Shown here: in pieces, positions 23,368-29,810 of the stretch
Position numbering within the stretch: the first letter of the stretch is position 1
Layout: each line of letters starts with the position of its first letter
Origin: a virus
Length of the DNA: 29,810 bases
Virus record (IMG/VR): IMGVR_UViG_3300036828_000479
Span: 1-29,810 of that record
Reading direction: 5' to 3' (one strand)
Position numbers and translations under genes: made by a program
Notes under the pieces: generated by a model
What the model was told of the DNA's origin: nothing
Databases searched by the model: none
The model's input: only the letters and a program-made list of their open reading frames with translations

Positions 23368-23852
23368 TGGCGATGTCATCCACCTTGCGCAAAAGTTTGC
23401 TTGGCGCTGCCGGTACCGGCGCACTGGCGATCGCCACGTTAATGATCCCTGAACTGGAAGGCGTCAGGCTGGAACCCTATCGCGACGTCGCGGGCGTGTT
23501 GACGGTCTGCTACGGCCACACCGGCCCCGATATTATCCCCGGCAAGCGCTACAGCCTGGCGCAATGCAAAGCCATGCTGGATAAAGACCTGATCCCCTTC
23601 TCCCGTTCGGTTGAGCGTTCGGTAAAGGTTCCGGCGACGGAATACCAAAAAGCCGCGCTGATCAGTTTCAGCTACAACGTGGGCGTTTACGCTTTCGAGC
23701 ATTCTTCTCTGCTTCGCAAGCTGAACGCAGGCGACGCAGCCGGCGCGTGTGCTGGCCTTCGCCAGTGGATTTACGCCGGCGGCAAACCGTGGAAAGGCCT
23801 GATGAACCGCCGAGATATAGAGAATGAGGTCTGCACCTGGGGGCAAAAATGA
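23367..23852 (+). CDS. SAR endolysin (lysozyme, GH24)
   Basis: A 161-aa muralytic enzyme with the catalytic set Glu31-x8-Asp40-x5-Thr46 of T4/R21-type lysozymes (LEGVRLEPYRDVAGVLTVCYGHT region). Residues 10-28 form a weakly hydrophobic Ala/Gly-rich signal-anchor-release segment, so it is exported by the Sec system and released when the holin depolarises the membrane. Length matches the family (about 165 aa). AAGGAGG lies in the end of the holin gene. Confidence 0.92.
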   Translation: MAMSSTLRKSLLGAAGTGALAIATLMIPELEGVRLEPYRDVAGVLTVCYGHTGPDIIPGKRYSLAQCKAMLDKDLIPFSRSVERSVKVPATEYQKAALISFSYNVGVYAFEHSSLLRKLNAGDAAGACAGLRQWIYAGGKPWKGLMNRRDIENEVCTWGQK

Positions 23853-24286
23853 CCCGTCTGATTGCTGTCATCATCCTGATCCTGCTCTGCCTGCTGGCCT
23901 TTCTGTTCTACAGCAATCAGGGGCTGCGCCAGGTGCGCGACACATTGCAGGATGCCAACGGTAAGCTGACCCGCCAGATTGATTGGCAAAACAAGACGCA
24001 GCGCGCTGTTGCTGCCATTGACGAAAACCGAAGCCGGGAATTAACCGATGCGAAAAGTAAAATTGATGATTTGCAGCGTGATGTTGACGATGGCCGTCGC
24101 CGGTTGCGGCTCAGCGCCACATGCCCAACCACCGCCGCCGCCAGCCTGGCTGATGCAGGCGGCCCCCGACTTACTGACGCCGCTCAACGGGATTATTACA
24201 CCCTCAGAAAGCGAATCGAAACCGCCCACAGCCAAATAGCCGGCCTGCAAGACTACATCCGCAGCGTCTGCCTGACACAACCGTAG
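23849..24286 (+). CDS. lysB: Inner membrane spanin Rz (LysB-like)
   Basis: A 145-aa protein with an N-terminal TM anchor (residues 4-21, LIAVIILILLCLLAFLFY) and a long periplasmic coiled coil (LRQVRDTLQDANGKLTRQID, then AKSKIDDLQRDVDDGRRRL). With the outer membrane partner nested in it, it should fuse the two membranes as the last lysis step. It starts in an ATGA overlap with the endolysin stop. Confidence 0.9.
   Translation: MTRLIAVIILILLCLLAFLFYSNQGLRQVRDTLQDANGKLTRQIDWQNKTQRAVAAIDENRSRELTDAKSKIDDLQRDVDDGRRRLRLSATCPTTAAASLADAGGPRLTDAAQRDYYTLRKRIETAHSQIAGLQDYIRSVCLTQP
24048..24239 (+). CDS. lysC: Outer membrane spanin lipoprotein Rz1 (LysC-like), nested
   Basis: A 63-aa protein fully inside the Rz gene in another frame. 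It has a signal sequence with the lipobox Val-Ala-Gly-Cys20, then a Pro-rich stretch (HAQPPPPPAW). These are the hallmarks of Rz1. The mature lipoprotein is about 44 residues. Confidence 0.92.
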   Translation: MRKVKLMICSVMLTMAVAGCGSAPHAQPPPPPAWLMQAAPDLLTPLNGIITPSESESKPPTAK

Positions 24287-24294
24287 GTGCGAAC

Positions 24295-24762
24295 ATGTTA
24301 AAACCGGACTCACTTCGCGCGGCCCTGAGCGGTTCCGTAAAGTATGTGAAGCAAAACCCCGATTGCCTGCACATTTTTATCGATAAAGGGGTGATTTATT
24401 CCACCCTGGCCCCGTCGCTGTCTTTCGAATATCAGTACACGCTGAACCTTATCGTGACCAGCTATGCCGATGACGCCAATCTGTTGATCGTGCCTATCCT
24501 GCATTGGTTGCGTACCCATCAGCCCGACATCATGGCCAACCCGGATAAACGCGGCGATGGGTTCACCTTTGAAGCCGATTTCCTGAATAATGCCGCGCGG
24601 GATATCAGCATTGATCTGAAATTGACCGAACGCGTGATCGTCAGCGAGGACAATGGCAAGTTGAACGTCAGGCATGTGGATGAACCCACGCCACCGCCGA
24701 GCGACCTCAGCAGTTATGAGGTCTGGATGGAAGGCCGCAAGGTGGCAGAATGGGCAGCTTAA
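24295..24762 (+). CDS. R: Tail completion protein gpR
   Basis: A 155-aa protein matching P2 R in length (155 aa) and pattern (FEYQYTLNLIVTSYADD, VPILHWLRTHQPDIM, FEADFLNN). It is needed to finish the tail and join head and tail. It overlaps S by 13 bases. Confidence 0.94.
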   Translation: MLKPDSLRAALSGSVKYVKQNPDCLHIFIDKGVIYSTLAPSLSFEYQYTLNLIVTSYADDANLLIVPILHWLRTHQPDIMANPDKRGDGFTFEADFLNNAARDISIDLKLTERVIVSEDNGKLNVRHVDEPTPPPSDLSSYEVWMEGRKVAEWAA

Positions 24763-25208
24763 ACGACTTCCAGGCACTGGACGAAACGCTGTCTGTATTG
24801 CTCCAGCAGCTTTCCCCGCAATCGCGCCAGGTATTTACCCGCCAGGTGGCCAAAGAGCTGCGCCAGCGCCAGCAAAAACATATCCAGGAACAGAAGAACC
24901 CGGACGGTTCACCGTACATACCGCGCAAAAACAAGCGGCAAGATAAGCACGGACGCATCCGCCGCAAGATGTTTACCCGGCTGCGCACAGCACGTTTTAT
25001 GAAAACCGAATCCAACACCGATGAAGCCGCTGTGATGTTTGCTGCCGGTGTGACTAATTTATCCGTCGTGCACCATTATGGCCTGCGGGATAAAGTCAGC
25101 CCAGACGGCCCCACCGTGCGTTATGCACGCCGACAGTTGTTGGGCTTCACCGATGCCGACCTTGAATGGATTAAGGATCTGGCACTAAATCACATAGCAT
25201 CCCGATGA
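24750..25208 (+). CDS. S: Tail completion protein gpS
   Basis: A 152-aa protein (P2 S is 150 aa) with the family's basic central part (PDGSPYIPRKNKRQDKHGRI, FTRLRTARF) and the C-terminal RYARRQLLGFTDADLEWI. It acts with gpR in tail completion. Confidence 0.94.
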   Translation: MGSLNDFQALDETLSVLLQQLSPQSRQVFTRQVAKELRQRQQKHIQEQKNPDGSPYIPRKNKRQDKHGRIRRKMFTRLRTARFMKTESNTDEAAVMFAAGVTNLSVVHHYGLRDKVSPDGPTVRYARRQLLGFTDADLEWIKDLALNHIASR

Positions 25209-25480
25209 ATGCTGGGTTTTCTGATATTATTTCTCCTTCCATGGAATCAATATGTACAGGTAGAAATATGCTAAAGGATGATTTTGCTAGGGAATTACGC
25301 CGTAAATTGTCTCAAATACCATTAGAGACACGCCGTTCGTGGGACGAAAATAATCTCTTTGCTTGGTATATGAAAGCTATTAGCGAAGACAGCTACCTTC
25401 GTTGGGAGCGTTGCCCTGGCGACCCATGGCAGTGGGTGCCGGGTTTCTGCGAAGGTTGCTACGGCCAGAGTGCTTGGTAA
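25205..25480 (+). CDS. Small hypothetical gene inserted between S and V
   Basis: A 91-aa frame beginning in an ATGA overlap with the S stop; a start at 25268 with AGGT upstream would give 70 aa. The second half is rich in Trp and Cys (YLRWERCPGDPWQWVPGF, CEGCYGQSAW). Its first 150 bases are clearly more AT-rich than S and V. P2 has no gene here, so it looks like an added gene, possibly a moron. No family is recognised. Confidence 0.6.
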   Translation: MNAGFSDIISPSMESICTGRNMLKDDFARELRRKLSQIPLETRRSWDENNLFAWYMKAISEDSYLRWERCPGDPWQWVPGFCEGCYGQSAW

Positions 25481-25515
25481 CGCCGAGCGTCCTCTAATTT
25501 AATACCCTTCCCCCG

Positions 25516-25539
25516 CCTTGTGCCATCGCTGACACAAGG
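25516..25539. promoter_or_regulatory. Ogr/Delta-type late activator box before V
   Basis: CCTTGTG-N10-CACAAGG, the same arms and spacing as the P-O box, sharing CCAT at the start of the spacer. Its centre is 55 bases before the V start codon, so if transcription starts at the usual +55 distance, the V mRNA would have almost no leader. It is the P2 V promoter position. Confidence 0.8.
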
Positions 25540-25582
25540 CACACAAAATGCTCCCCGCGCCCGCACGCGGCACACTGGCAGC

Positions 25583-26221
25583 ATGAAAGCATCCATCGCC
25601 GAACTAAAACGCCTCCTGGCTAACATTGTGCGCATTGGCACCGTATCCGAAGTGGACACGGCCACAGGCCTGTGCCGCGTGAAGATCGGGAAAAATGAAA
25701 CCGACTGGCTGAACTGGTTGACGCTACGCGCCGGGCGCGTGCGCTTTTGGTCTGCACCGTCGGTTGGCGAACAGGTGATCGTGCTGAGCATCTTCGGTGA
25801 ACTGACCACGGGCTTTGTGTTGCCAGGAGTCTTTTCTGATCAGTATCCCGCAGCCTCGACCTCACCCGACGCCGTACGCATGGATTTCCCGGACGGCGCG
25901 GTTATTGAGTACGAGCCTGAAAACGGCACGCTTACGGCAAAGGGCATGAAACAGGCCGATATTCAGGCATCTGAAAAAATCAGCGCCACCGCCAACGTCG
26001 TGCTGGTGACGGCCAGCCAGATGATCACCCTGGATGCGCCCGTGGTGGAATGCACCAATAAATTGATTGCCGGTTCACTGTTGCTCAAATACGGCGGCGA
26101 GATGTTCGGGAATATCACCCACACCGGCGGCAGCTTTAATTCCAACGGCGTGATCATCCACATCCATTATCACGGCAACGTGCAGAACGGCGGCGGTAAC
26201 ACCGGGGGGCCAGCATCATGA
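25583..26221 (+). CDS. V: Baseplate spike protein gpV
   Basis: A 212-aa protein (P2 V is 211 aa) starting MKASIAELKRLLANIVRIG. An OB-fold N-terminal domain (VDTATGLCRVKIG, APSVGEQVIVLSIFGEL) leads into FPDGAVIEYEPE and the C-terminal beta-helix ending with an HIHYHG iron-binding-type tip. It punctures the outer membrane. The start at 25583 is preferred to upstream in-frame GTG because it matches P2. No clear ribosome binding site is present, which is notable. Confidence 0.94.
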   Translation: MKASIAELKRLLANIVRIGTVSEVDTATGLCRVKIGKNETDWLNWLTLRAGRVRFWSAPSVGEQVIVLSIFGELTTGFVLPGVFSDQYPAASTSPDAVRMDFPDGAVIEYEPENGTLTAKGMKQADIQASEKISATANVVLVTASQMITLDAPVVECTNKLIAGSLLLKYGGEMFGNITHTGGSFNSNGVIIHIHYHGNVQNGGGNTGGPAS

Positions 26222-26565
26222 TGTATCTCGGCATGAACCGTAACGATGGCCAGACTATCAGCGAGATCGAACACATCCGCCAGTCGGTCAGCGATATTTT
26301 GATCACCCCCGTTGGTAGTCGTGTCATGCGCCGTGACTACGGTTCGCAACTATCGACCCTGATTGACCAGCCACAAAACCCCGCTCTGAACCTCCAGATG
26401 ATGGCCGCCATTTATGGCGCGGTTCTGCGGTGGGAAACCCGTATTTCACTCACTGCGATCAATCTCGCTTCCAGCGTTGACGGGGAAATGGTGGTTGATT
26501 TGGTTGGCAACCGGACGGACACCTCCGGGCGCATCCAGTTTTCCTTACCGGTCAGGGGGCAATAA
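26218..26565 (+). CDS. W: Baseplate wedge protein gpW (gp25-like)
   Basis: A 115-aa protein, the length of P2 W, with the gp25-like pattern ISEIEHIRQSVSDILITPVGSRVMRRDYGSQL split over residues 12-43. It joins the baseplate wedge. It overlaps V by 4 bases and J by one. Confidence 0.95.
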   Translation: MMYLGMNRNDGQTISEIEHIRQSVSDILITPVGSRVMRRDYGSQLSTLIDQPQNPALNLQMMAAIYGAVLRWETRISLTAINLASSVDGEMVVDLVGNRTDTSGRIQFSLPVRGQ

Positions 26566-27473
26566 TGGCCACCATTGATTTGAGCCTGCTACCAGCACCA
26601 AGCGTAATTGAACCGCTTGATTTCGAGTCGATATTTTCTGAGCGAAAAGCCTGGTTTATCTCCCTGTTCCCCGAAGATAAGCAAGAGTGCATCAGGCGAA
26701 CGCTGCAATTTGAGTCAGAACCCATCGTCAAGCTGCTACAGGAAAACGCCTATCGGGAGGTGCTACTACGCCAGCGGGTGAATGAGGCGGCACAGGCGGT
26801 CATGCTGGGCTATGCCGCAGGCAGTGATCTCGACCAGCTCGGCGGCAATTATAACGTTGCCCGGCTGGTAATTACCCCGGCCGATGACAGCACATTGCCC
26901 CCTGTGGCCGCCGTCATGGAAAGTGACAGTGATTTCCGCGTGCGTATCCAGCAGGCCTTTGAGGGGCTGAGTGTGGCCGGGTCGGTTGGCGCGTATCAGT
27001 TCCATGGTCGCAGTGCTGACGGCCGTGTCGCCGACGTGTCTGTCACCAGCCCAACACCGGCAAGCGTCACCGTGTCTGTGTTGTCTCGCGAGGGTGATGG
27101 AACGGCCAGCCCTGAGCTGATTGCGATTGTTGCGGCGGCACTCAATGCCGAAGATGTGCGGCCGGTGGCTGACCGGGTGACCGTACAGTCTGCGGCGATT
27201 ATTCCCTATGTAATTGAGGCTGTGCTCTATCTGTTTCCGGGGCCGGAGGCTGAGCCTGTTCGGCAGGCGTCTGAGCAAAGGCTAAAAGCCTATATCAGCA
27301 CGCAGCATCGCCTTGGCCGGGATATCCGTCTGTCGGCCATCTATGCCGCGCTGCATGTGGAAGGCGTGCAGCGGGTGGAACTGAAAAGCCCGGTTGCCGA
27401 CATCGTTTTAGACGAGACGCAGGCATCAAGCTGTTCACGCTACCAACTGACTGTTGGAGGATCCGATGAGTGA
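26565..27473 (+). CDS. J: Baseplate wedge protein gpJ
   Basis: A 302-aa protein (P2 J is 302 aa). It shows the conserved VNEAAQAVMLGYAAGSDLDQLGG block and the C-terminal IRLSAIYAALHVEGVQRVEL. It forms the outer rim of the baseplate with W and I. Confidence 0.96.
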   Translation: MATIDLSLLPAPSVIEPLDFESIFSERKAWFISLFPEDKQECIRRTLQFESEPIVKLLQENAYREVLLRQRVNEAAQAVMLGYAAGSDLDQLGGNYNVARLVITPADDSTLPPVAAVMESDSDFRVRIQQAFEGLSVAGSVGAYQFHGRSADGRVADVSVTSPTPASVTVSVLSREGDGTASPELIAIVAAALNAEDVRPVADRVTVQSAAIIPYVIEAVLYLFPGPEAEPVRQASEQRLKAYISTQHRLGRDIRLSAIYAALHVEGVQRVELKSPVADIVLDETQASSCSRYQLTVGGSDE

Positions 27474-28077
27474 TGGCCGCCTGCTGCCGGTCGGGTCGTC
27501 ACCGTTAGAAGTGGCGGCGGCCGTGGCCTGCGCTGAATTTGCACGGGTGCCGGTACCCCTGCGGCAGCTCTGGAACCCGCAAACCTGTCCGCTCAATCTG
27601 TTGCCGTATCTGGCGTGGGCGTTTTCTGTCGACCGATGGGATGAGCGCTGGCCGGAGGCAACAAAACGTAGCGTTGTCGAGAGCGCGCATTTTGTTCACC
27701 GGCATAAAGGCACCATCAGCGCACTGCGTCGCGTCGTTGAGCCGCTGGGTTATCTGATTGAGGTGCGCGAGTGGTGGCAGCTCAATGAGACCCCCGGCAC
27801 GTTTCGGCTGGTTGTCGGCGTACTGGAAACCGGCATCACCGATGAGATGTATCGGGAACTGGAGCGGATGATAGCCGACGCCAAACCCGCCAGTCGGCAC
27901 CTTGTCGGCCTCGCGATTAGTCTCTCCAGCGCTGGTGCCGGCTATGTGGGGGCAGCCAGCTACAGCGGTGATGCCCTGACCGTTTACCCCTATTTACCCG
28001 AAACCATTTCTGTCGGCGGCACCGGTTATTGCGGTGCGGCAATTCATCTTATCGATAACCTGAGAGTAAGCGCATGA
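27466..28077 (+). CDS. I: Tail protein gpI (baseplate/fibre attachment)
   Basis: A 203-aa protein (P2 I is 176 aa) with the family patterns LPYLAWAFSVDRWDE, HRHKGTISALRRVVEPLGY and YRELERMIADAKPASRH. The start at 27466 follows GGAGG and overlaps J by 8 bases. The last 55 residues (Gly/Tyr-rich, VGGTGYCGAAIHL) form a C-terminal extension relative to P2. Confidence 0.93.
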   Translation: MSDGRLLPVGSSPLEVAAAVACAEFARVPVPLRQLWNPQTCPLNLLPYLAWAFSVDRWDERWPEATKRSVVESAHFVHRHKGTISALRRVVEPLGYLIEVREWWQLNETPGTFRLVVGVLETGITDEMYRELERMIADAKPASRHLVGLAISLSSAGAGYVGAASYSGDALTVYPYLPETISVGGTGYCGAAIHLIDNLRVSA

Positions 28078-29528
28078 CAGCAAAATTCTTTGCCATTCTG
28101 ACCAATCAGGGTGCGGCAGCCCTGGCAAATGCGACCGCACTCGGCACCCGAGTTGACCTGACGCATATCGCCGTCGGTGACGGTGGCGGCGTCCTGCCGA
28201 CGCCTGACCCGGCGCAAACGGCCCTTAAGGGGGAAAAGCGTCGCGCGGCCATCAATCTGTTGACCATTGACCCCGGCAACGACAGCCAGATTATCGCCGA
28301 GCAAATCATCCCGGAAAATGAGGGCGGTTGGTGGATTCGAGAAATCGGTCTGTTTTCTGCTGACGGCACGCTGATTGCGGTCGCCAATTGCCCGGAGACC
28401 TACAAGCCGCAGTTGCAGGAAGGCAGTGGCCGCACGCAAACCATTCGCATGGTGCTGATTGTCTCCAGCACCGAGGCGGTGACGCTTAAGATTGACCCGT
28501 CCGTCGTGCTGGCAACGCGGCAGTATGTTGATGAACAAATCGGTCAACACGAGAAATCACGCAATCACCCGAACGGCACTCTGAAAGAAAAAGGCTTCGT
28601 GCAGCTTAGCAGTGCCACAGACAGTGACAGCGATACGCTGGCGGCTACGCCGAAAGCGGTGAAAACCGTCAGTGACGCAACGTTAAAAATCGCTAATAAC
28701 CTCTCTGACCTGACAAACAAGAGTGATGCACGTGGCGCTTTGGAGTTAGGAACGGCGGCGACTAAGAATGTGGGTGTGGCTGGCGGCAATGTGATGGCTG
28801 TGGGGGCGTTCGGTCTTGGCGTCGGCCCTATCGCTAAAGATGACGCATACAGCAACGTGGCGCAGTTTTATCGTATTAATGCGTCTTCAGTGAATAAGCC
28901 CCCCATTACCGGCAATATTGCGGCGGGCATCGTGAGCCTGCCTTGTGATGCGACCCCCTCCACTGGCTATGTTGCCGTGTCCGGCAATGGGGGGGCCTAT
29001 ATCGGTTCGTCAAATACGCCAGCCAACGGCGTGAAATGGAGTCGTGCATACACCACGGATTACAAACCCACGGCTGATGACGTCGGGGCGCTTAGCCGTA
29101 CAGATTTCCCGGTCGGTATTCCGCAACCCTGGCCGCTTGGCACTGCGCCGACAGGCTGGCTGAAATGCAACGGGGCGGCATTTGACAAAGCACAGTACCC
29201 ATTACTGGCTCAGGCCTACTCAAATGGCCGCCTGCCTGACCTGCGCGCTGAGTTCATTCGGGGTCTTGATGATGGACGCGGGATTGATCCGGGGCGCGGT
29301 ATATTAACGGCGCAGGAAGGGTCACGCATTCGTCAATTCATCGGTGCCGATGATGTCATGGGACGAGGTCTGGGTGTTGTGACAGTAGACAATCCAGACA
29401 ATAAAGGTTGGGACGCAGGTTGGTCAGTCGCCATCAATGAGGGTCAGAAAGCTAACTCTTTAGGGTGCGCATTGTATGGTATACGCCCCCGCAATACTGC
29501 CTTTAACTACATCGTGAGAGCCGCATAA
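28074..29528 (+). CDS. H: Tail fibre protein gpH
   Basis: A 484-aa receptor-binding fibre, shorter than P2 H (669 aa). The N-terminal 150 residues are the conserved baseplate-attachment domain (MTAKFFAILTNQGAAALANA, GGWWIREIGLFSADG). Repeats in the middle include KEKGFVQLSSATDSDSD and AATPKAVKTVSD. The C-terminus has a phage collar-type domain (PTGWLKCNGAAFDKAQYPLL, RLPDLRAEFIRGLDDGRG) and ends IRPRNTAFNYIVRA, as in many short-tip fibres. The tip sets host range and is typically mosaic. Confidence 0.92.
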   Translation: MTAKFFAILTNQGAAALANATALGTRVDLTHIAVGDGGGVLPTPDPAQTALKGEKRRAAINLLTIDPGNDSQIIAEQIIPENEGGWWIREIGLFSADGTLIAVANCPETYKPQLQEGSGRTQTIRMVLIVSSTEAVTLKIDPSVVLATRQYVDEQIGQHEKSRNHPNGTLKEKGFVQLSSATDSDSDTLAATPKAVKTVSDATLKIANNLSDLTNKSDARGALELGTAATKNVGVAGGNVMAVGAFGLGVGPIAKDDAYSNVAQFYRINASSVNKPPITGNIAAGIVSLPCDATPSTGYVAVSGNGGAYIGSSNTPANGVKWSRAYTTDYKPTADDVGALSRTDFPVGIPQPWPLGTAPTGWLKCNGAAFDKAQYPLLAQAYSNGRLPDLRAEFIRGLDDGRGIDPGRGILTAQEGSRIRQFIGADDVMGRGLGVVTVDNPDNKGWDAGWSVAINEGQKANSLGCALYGIRPRNTAFNYIVRAA

Positions 29529-29810
29529 TGAGCAAATACAGCACCGAATTACCCGCTGCAGTACTGAATAATAACGGACTGGCCTCGGTAGCCGGTTGGC
29601 TGACGATTTACAGCATTGAGCCGGTACAGCGTGAGTATCAGCAAGCCGCATTAGAGTATCTGCCGGAGGGTGTCGGCCTGCCGGCATTGAGTTTCGTGGA
29701 TAAGCCGATATTGCCTAATAAAGCCGGATTGGCGCTGGTGCGCAGCGTTGACGGGACTGCGTGGGAGACGCTGCCTGATTACCGTGGGCAGACAGTTTAC
29801 AGCACAGTGA
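29528..29810 (+). CDS. G: Tail fibre assembly protein gpG/Tfa (partial)
   Basis: The 94 visible codons run off the right edge. The start overlaps the H stop by one base (TAATG). The sequence WETLPDYRGQTVYSTV is the typical Tfa block, and the order H-G is standard. It is a chaperone for fibre folding. The C-terminal part is not in the window. Confidence 0.85.
   Translation, partial: MSKYSTELPAAVLNNNGLASVAGWLTIYSIEPVQREYQQAALEYLPEGVGLPALSFVDKPILPNKAGLALVRSVDGTAWETLPDYRGQTVYSTV

Larger units (their letters stand above)
540..29810. mobile_element. P2-like prophage (left part; right end outside window)
   Basis: The gene order C-int on the minus strand, cox and early genes to A on the plus strand, Q-P on the minus strand, then O-N-M-L-X-lysis-R-S-V-W-J-I-H-G on the plus strand is the canonical P2 map, read here in the integrated order starting from the int end. 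The left boundary is approximate: it lies between the end of mntR (482) and the end of the nuclease gene (710), where base composition shifts. No attR is available to define the core. The structural genes appear intact, so the prophage could be functional, although gene B of P2 is not seen and the right end cannot be judged. Confidence 0.93.

Overview
The window is the left host junction and most of the body of a P2-like (Peduovirinae-type) temperate prophage in a member of the Enterobacterales. The first gene (12-482) encodes a host MntR-type manganese regulator. Everything from roughly position 540 to the right edge is phage. A Yersiniaceae/Serratia-like host is plausible from the look of MntR and the base composition, but I cannot prove the genus. 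The prophage is cut by the right edge inside the tail fibre assembly gene, so the sheath, tube, tape measure, D and ogr genes and the right attachment site are not visible.

Layout. 12-482: host mntR. 483-709: junction with inverted repeats, probably holding attL. 710-3496 (minus): lysogeny module in the order repressor C, integrase, and an extra PD-(D/E)XK nuclease-like gene directly downstream of int. 3497-3583: divergent operator region. 3584-4737 (plus): Cox and two early genes, one of them a gpO-like domain lacking two of its three catalytic residues. 4833-5432 (minus): a two-gene cassette made of a 37-residue acidic peptide and a two-TM, SLATT-like membrane protein. 5604-12199 (plus): early operon with a DUF2732-like protein, small proteins, a TraR/DksA zinc finger, a Dam-type and a Dcm-type DNA methylase, a NinX-like protein, the HUH replication initiator A and a small DNA-binding-like protein; one antisense gene lies at 8951-9247. 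12200-16668: AT-rich accessory region with an HNH-domain gene, a roughly 1.1 kb non-coding stretch that probably includes cos, a 14-copy heptanucleotide repeat, and an ApeA-like HEPN gene. 16689-29810: late genes. Portal Q and terminase P run on the minus strand. O, N, M, L, X, holin, endolysin, Rz/Rz1, R, S, a small insert gene, V, W, J, I, H and G run on the plus strand.

How it works together. C and Cox face each other across an operator containing repeated TGTACCC boxes, forming the lysis/lysogeny switch. Int with Cox integrates and excises the phage. Gene A nicks the origin for rolling-circle replication. Late genes are read from promoters marked by near-identical Ogr/Delta-type palindromes (CCTTGTG-N10-CACAAGG) between P and O and before V. 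Lysis uses a phage-21-like pinholin with the dual-start N-terminus, a SAR endolysin and nested spanins.

Most interesting. The prophage carries several candidate defence or exclusion loci at distinct positions: the nuclease after int, the two-TM cassette, the HNH gene and the HEPN/ApeA-like gene. It also has an apparent pseudoprotease copy of the capsid scaffold/protease domain in the early operon, which could act on capsid assembly of itself, of superinfecting relatives or of satellites. Functional statements for these accessory genes are inference from motifs and position.
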